NCBI GenBank assembly: GCA_002321335.1
Contig: DCMG01000003.1
Coordinates: 1-42,885, forward strand
Direction: 5' to 3'
DNA: 42,885 nucleotides
DNA from: Bacteroidales bacterium UBA1628
GTDB taxonomy: Bacteria > Bacteroidota > Bacteroidia > Bacteroidales > UBA932
A model generated the notes under the pieces. The model searched no databases. It was not told the origin of the DNA and saw only the letters and a list, made by a program, of their open reading frames with translations. The translations under genes were made by a program, and so were the position numbers. Positions 40,972 through 42,885 of the stretch are shown here, piece after piece; positions within the stretch are counted from its first letter, which is position 1, and every line of letters starts with the position of its first letter.

Positions 40972-42885
40972 TTACTCCTCTTCCTTTTCCTGAGCGGCGT
41001 ACTCGGCCAGAAGCTTGGTCTGGACATCAGTAGGAACCGGCTGGTAATCAGCGAACTCCATTGTGAATGTCGCAGCACCTGAAGTCAAAGAACTCAAGGT
41101 TGTGGAGTAGCGGTAGAGCTCGGCGAGCGGAACACGAGCCTTGAGGACAGAGAAGCCCTTGTCAGAACTCATGCCCTCGATGAGAGCCCTCTTGTTCTGG
41201 AGGTCGGACATGCAGGCTCCCATATAGTCGGCCGGAGTCATGATCTCCACATTGTAGATAGGCTCCATAATCTTCGGGCCGGCGTTGCGGAACGCCTCCT
41301 TGAAAGCGTTGCGCGCGGCAAGAATGAAGGAGATTTCATTGGAGTCAACAGGGTGCATCTTGCCGTCATAGACAAAGACTCTGATGTCACGGGCGTATGA
41401 ACCGGTGAGAGGGCCCTCGGTCATCTTGTCGTTGAGACCCTTGAGGATGGCCGGCATGAAACGCGCGTCGATGGCGCCGCCGACAACGCAATTGTAGAAC
41501 TCAAGCTTTCCACCCCATTCGAGGTTGAATTCCTCCTTGGTCTTCACATTGAGCACAACCTCCTTGCCGTCGATCTTGAACTTGTTGGTGAACGGAACGC
41601 CTTCCACGATAGGGCAGATGAGGATGGAAACCTCTCCGAACTGACCGGCTCCACCTGACTGCTTCTTGTGACGATAGGTGGCTGTGGCGACCTTCGTGAT
41701 GGTCTCGCGGTAAGGAATCTTCGGAGCGAACAACACTACCTTGACACCGAACTCGTTCTCCAGACGCCACTTGCAGACATTGATGTGCTGCTCGCCCTGT
41801 CCGCTGAGGATGGTCTGTTTGAGCTCCTTTGAATATTCAACGATGATTGTAGGATCCTGCGCGGAAATCTTTGAAAGAGCCTCGCCAAGTTTTGTCTCGT
41901 CGTTCTGGGACTCGGCCTTGATGGCGCAGCGGTACTTGGACGCAGGGAACGCGATGTGCTCGTAAGCGATGCCTGAACCTATCTGCGAAAGGGTCACGTT
42001 GGTCTTTCCGGCGCGCAGTTTCACTGTACAGCCAATCTCGCCGGCCTGAAGTCCGGAGACTTTCTCCTTTTTGGCGCCGGCCACGACATAAATGGCGGAA
42101 AGCCTTTCCTTGTCACCGGTCTCAGGGTTCTCAAGATCCATTCCCTCTGTCAGATGACCTGACATAACCTTGAAATATGAAACCTCACCAAGGTGCGGCT
42201 CCACGTCAGTCTTGTAAATGAATATGGAAGTAGGGTTCTCGGACTTGCACTCGATGACATTGCCGTCCTTTGTTGCGGATTTGGTCTCGGCAGGAGAGAT
42301 GGCTGTCTTGATGGTGAACTCCATAAGCCTCTTCACACCGATGTCCTTCTTCCCGGAGAGACAGAAAATCGGAAGCACGCCACCTTGACGGATGCCTTTT
42401 CCGAGACCTTCACGGATCTCATCCTCGGTAAGGGAGCCGTTCTCGAAGAACCGCTCCATAAGAGTGTCATCAAACTCGGCGGCCTTCTCGATGAGTTCCT
42501 GACGAAGGGTCTCTGCCTCGTCCATCAGATTCGCCGGAATCTCAAGATCCTCACGGGTTCCGTTATCGTCCTTGAAATGGTAATATTTCATCTTGAGGAC
42601 ATCAATGAAGCCATCGAAAGAAGGGCCTGGATTGACCGGGAACTGGACGATGATCGGCTTGTGGCCGAAAGTCTCCTTCATCTCGGCGATGGTCTTCTCC
42701 CAGTCAGCCTTTTCGGAATCAAGCTGGTTGACAGCCACGATGAGAGGCAGTTTGTACTTGTCGGCGTAACGCGCGAAGATGTCTGTGCCCACCTCGACAC
42801 CCTGCTGTGCGTTGATGACAAGAATACCGTTCTCGCAGACCTTGAAGGCTGACACAGCGCCTCCGATGAAGTCATCGGAACCCGG
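40972..42885 (-). CDS. Elongation factor G paralogue (EF-G2-like), 5' end missing
   Basis: 637 residues are visible; the P-loop and start lie beyond the right edge. The frame is open to the edge, beginning PGSDDFIGGAVSAFKVCENG, which is the G3 region (DxPG) of a translational GTPase. The G4 motif is NQLD, not the NKxD of canonical EF-G. Domain II (about 200-290), domain III, domain IV (RETITKVATATYRHKKQSGG; GSYARDIRVFVYDGKMHPVD) and domain V (PADYMGACMSDLQNKRALIE) follow. NQLD and the KEEE tail match, from memory, the second EF-G of Bacteroides (EF-G2), reported to support translation in carbon starvation without GTPase activity. It is not a TetQ-type ribosome-protection protein by domain IV sequence. 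Confidence 0.9.
   Translation of the reverse strand, partial: PGSDDFIGGAVSAFKVCENGILVINAQQGVEVGTDIFARYADKYKLPLIVAVNQLDSEKADWEKTIAEMKETFGHKPIIVQFPVNPGPSFDGFIDVLKMKYYHFKDDNGTREDLEIPANLMDEAETLRQELIEKAAEFDDTLMERFFENGSLTEDEIREGLGKGIRQGGVLPIFCLSGKKDIGVKRLMEFTIKTAISPAETKSATKDGNVIECKSENPTSIFIYKTDVEPHLGEVSYFKVMSGHLTEGMDLENPETGDKERLSAIYVVAGAKKEKVSGLQAGEIGCTVKLRAGKTNVTLSQIGSGIAYEHIAFPASKYRCAIKAESQNDETKLGEALSKISAQDPTIIVEYSKELKQTILSGQGEQHINVCKWRLENEFGVKVVLFAPKIPYRETITKVATATYRHKKQSGGAGQFGEVSILICPIVEGVPFTNKFKIDGKEVVLNVKTKEEFNLEWGGKLEFYNCVVGGAIDARFMPAILKGLNDKMTEGPLTGSYARDIRVFVYDGKMHPVDSNEISFILAARNAFKEAFRNAGPKIMEPIYNVEIMTPADYMGACMSDLQNKRALIEGMSSDKGFSVLKARVPLAELYRYSTTLSSLTSGAATFTMEFADYQPVPTDVQTKLLAEYAAQEKEEE

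Noticed and set aside
40972..42885. Tetracycline ribosome-protection protein (TetQ/TetM)
   Set aside because: Domain IV and C-terminal sequences follow EF-G, and G4 is NQLD as in EF-G2 rather than the Tet NKID type.
1..42885. tRNA, rRNA, CRISPR arrays, integrase or transposase genes
   Set aside because: I looked for cloverleaf-like sequences, regular spacer arrays and transposase motifs and found none I could support.

Overview
The window comes from a Gram-negative bacterium of the phylum Bacteroidota, most likely order Bacteroidales. Evidence: Bacteroidota-type -7 promoter boxes (TAnnTTTG), a lipoprotein TPR/LuxR-type regulator, a DUF3244-like secreted protein, an EF-G2-type elongation factor paralogue with an NQLD G4 motif, MBOAT/SGNH envelope-acetylation genes, and lipoproteins with SC lipoboxes. 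The genus cannot be fixed from the sequence. No rRNA, tRNA, CRISPR array or intact insertion sequence was seen.

Layout (all genes on the minus strand except the acyltransferase at 36404-37504). 1-2525: the end of an RND efflux operon (adaptor, then a transporter cut by the left edge). 2526-3063: a dyad-rich gene-free stretch. 3064-11555: an eleven-gene type II secretion/type IV pilus-like operon in the order major pilin, prepilin peptidase, GspE ATPase, GspD secretin, GspL-, GspM-, GspK- and GspC-like proteins, two minor pseudopilins, GspF. 11583-26878: a polymorphic-toxin region with two giant Sec-exported YD-repeat (Rhs) proteins of about 2130 residues. Each is followed at once by a small gene that is a candidate immunity gene. 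The two cores are near-identical but the C-terminal tips are unrelated: one carries an HEYGH metalloprotease-like motif, the other an ADP-ribosyltransferase-like sequence. 27099-30504: a membrane TPR/HTH regulator, a small ORF and an AlbA_2/ATPase regulator with striking upstream repeats. 30710-36145: a LysM/SGNH/SGNH/MBOAT envelope O-acetylation operon, divergent from an acyltransferase-3 gene. 37688-40772: a transglutaminase-like lipoprotein plus a small exported protein. 40972-42885: an EF-G2-like GTPase cut by the right edge.

How it may work together: the Rhs, immunity and secretion-like genes run in one direction from 26878 to 3064 with gaps under about 120 bp. Only 27 bp separate the last toxin-region gene from the major pilin, and I see no terminator or clear promoter there. 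Both Rhs proteins have Sec signal peptides, as type II secretion substrates do. The main hypothesis is therefore a Bacteroidota toxin-delivery locus in which a T2SS/T4P-like machine exports Rhs toxins. This is inference from gene order and signal peptides. A second window-wide signal is the heptamer TGAATAT: roughly 40 copies by eye on both strands against about 6 expected, in all reading frames and in intergenic DNA.
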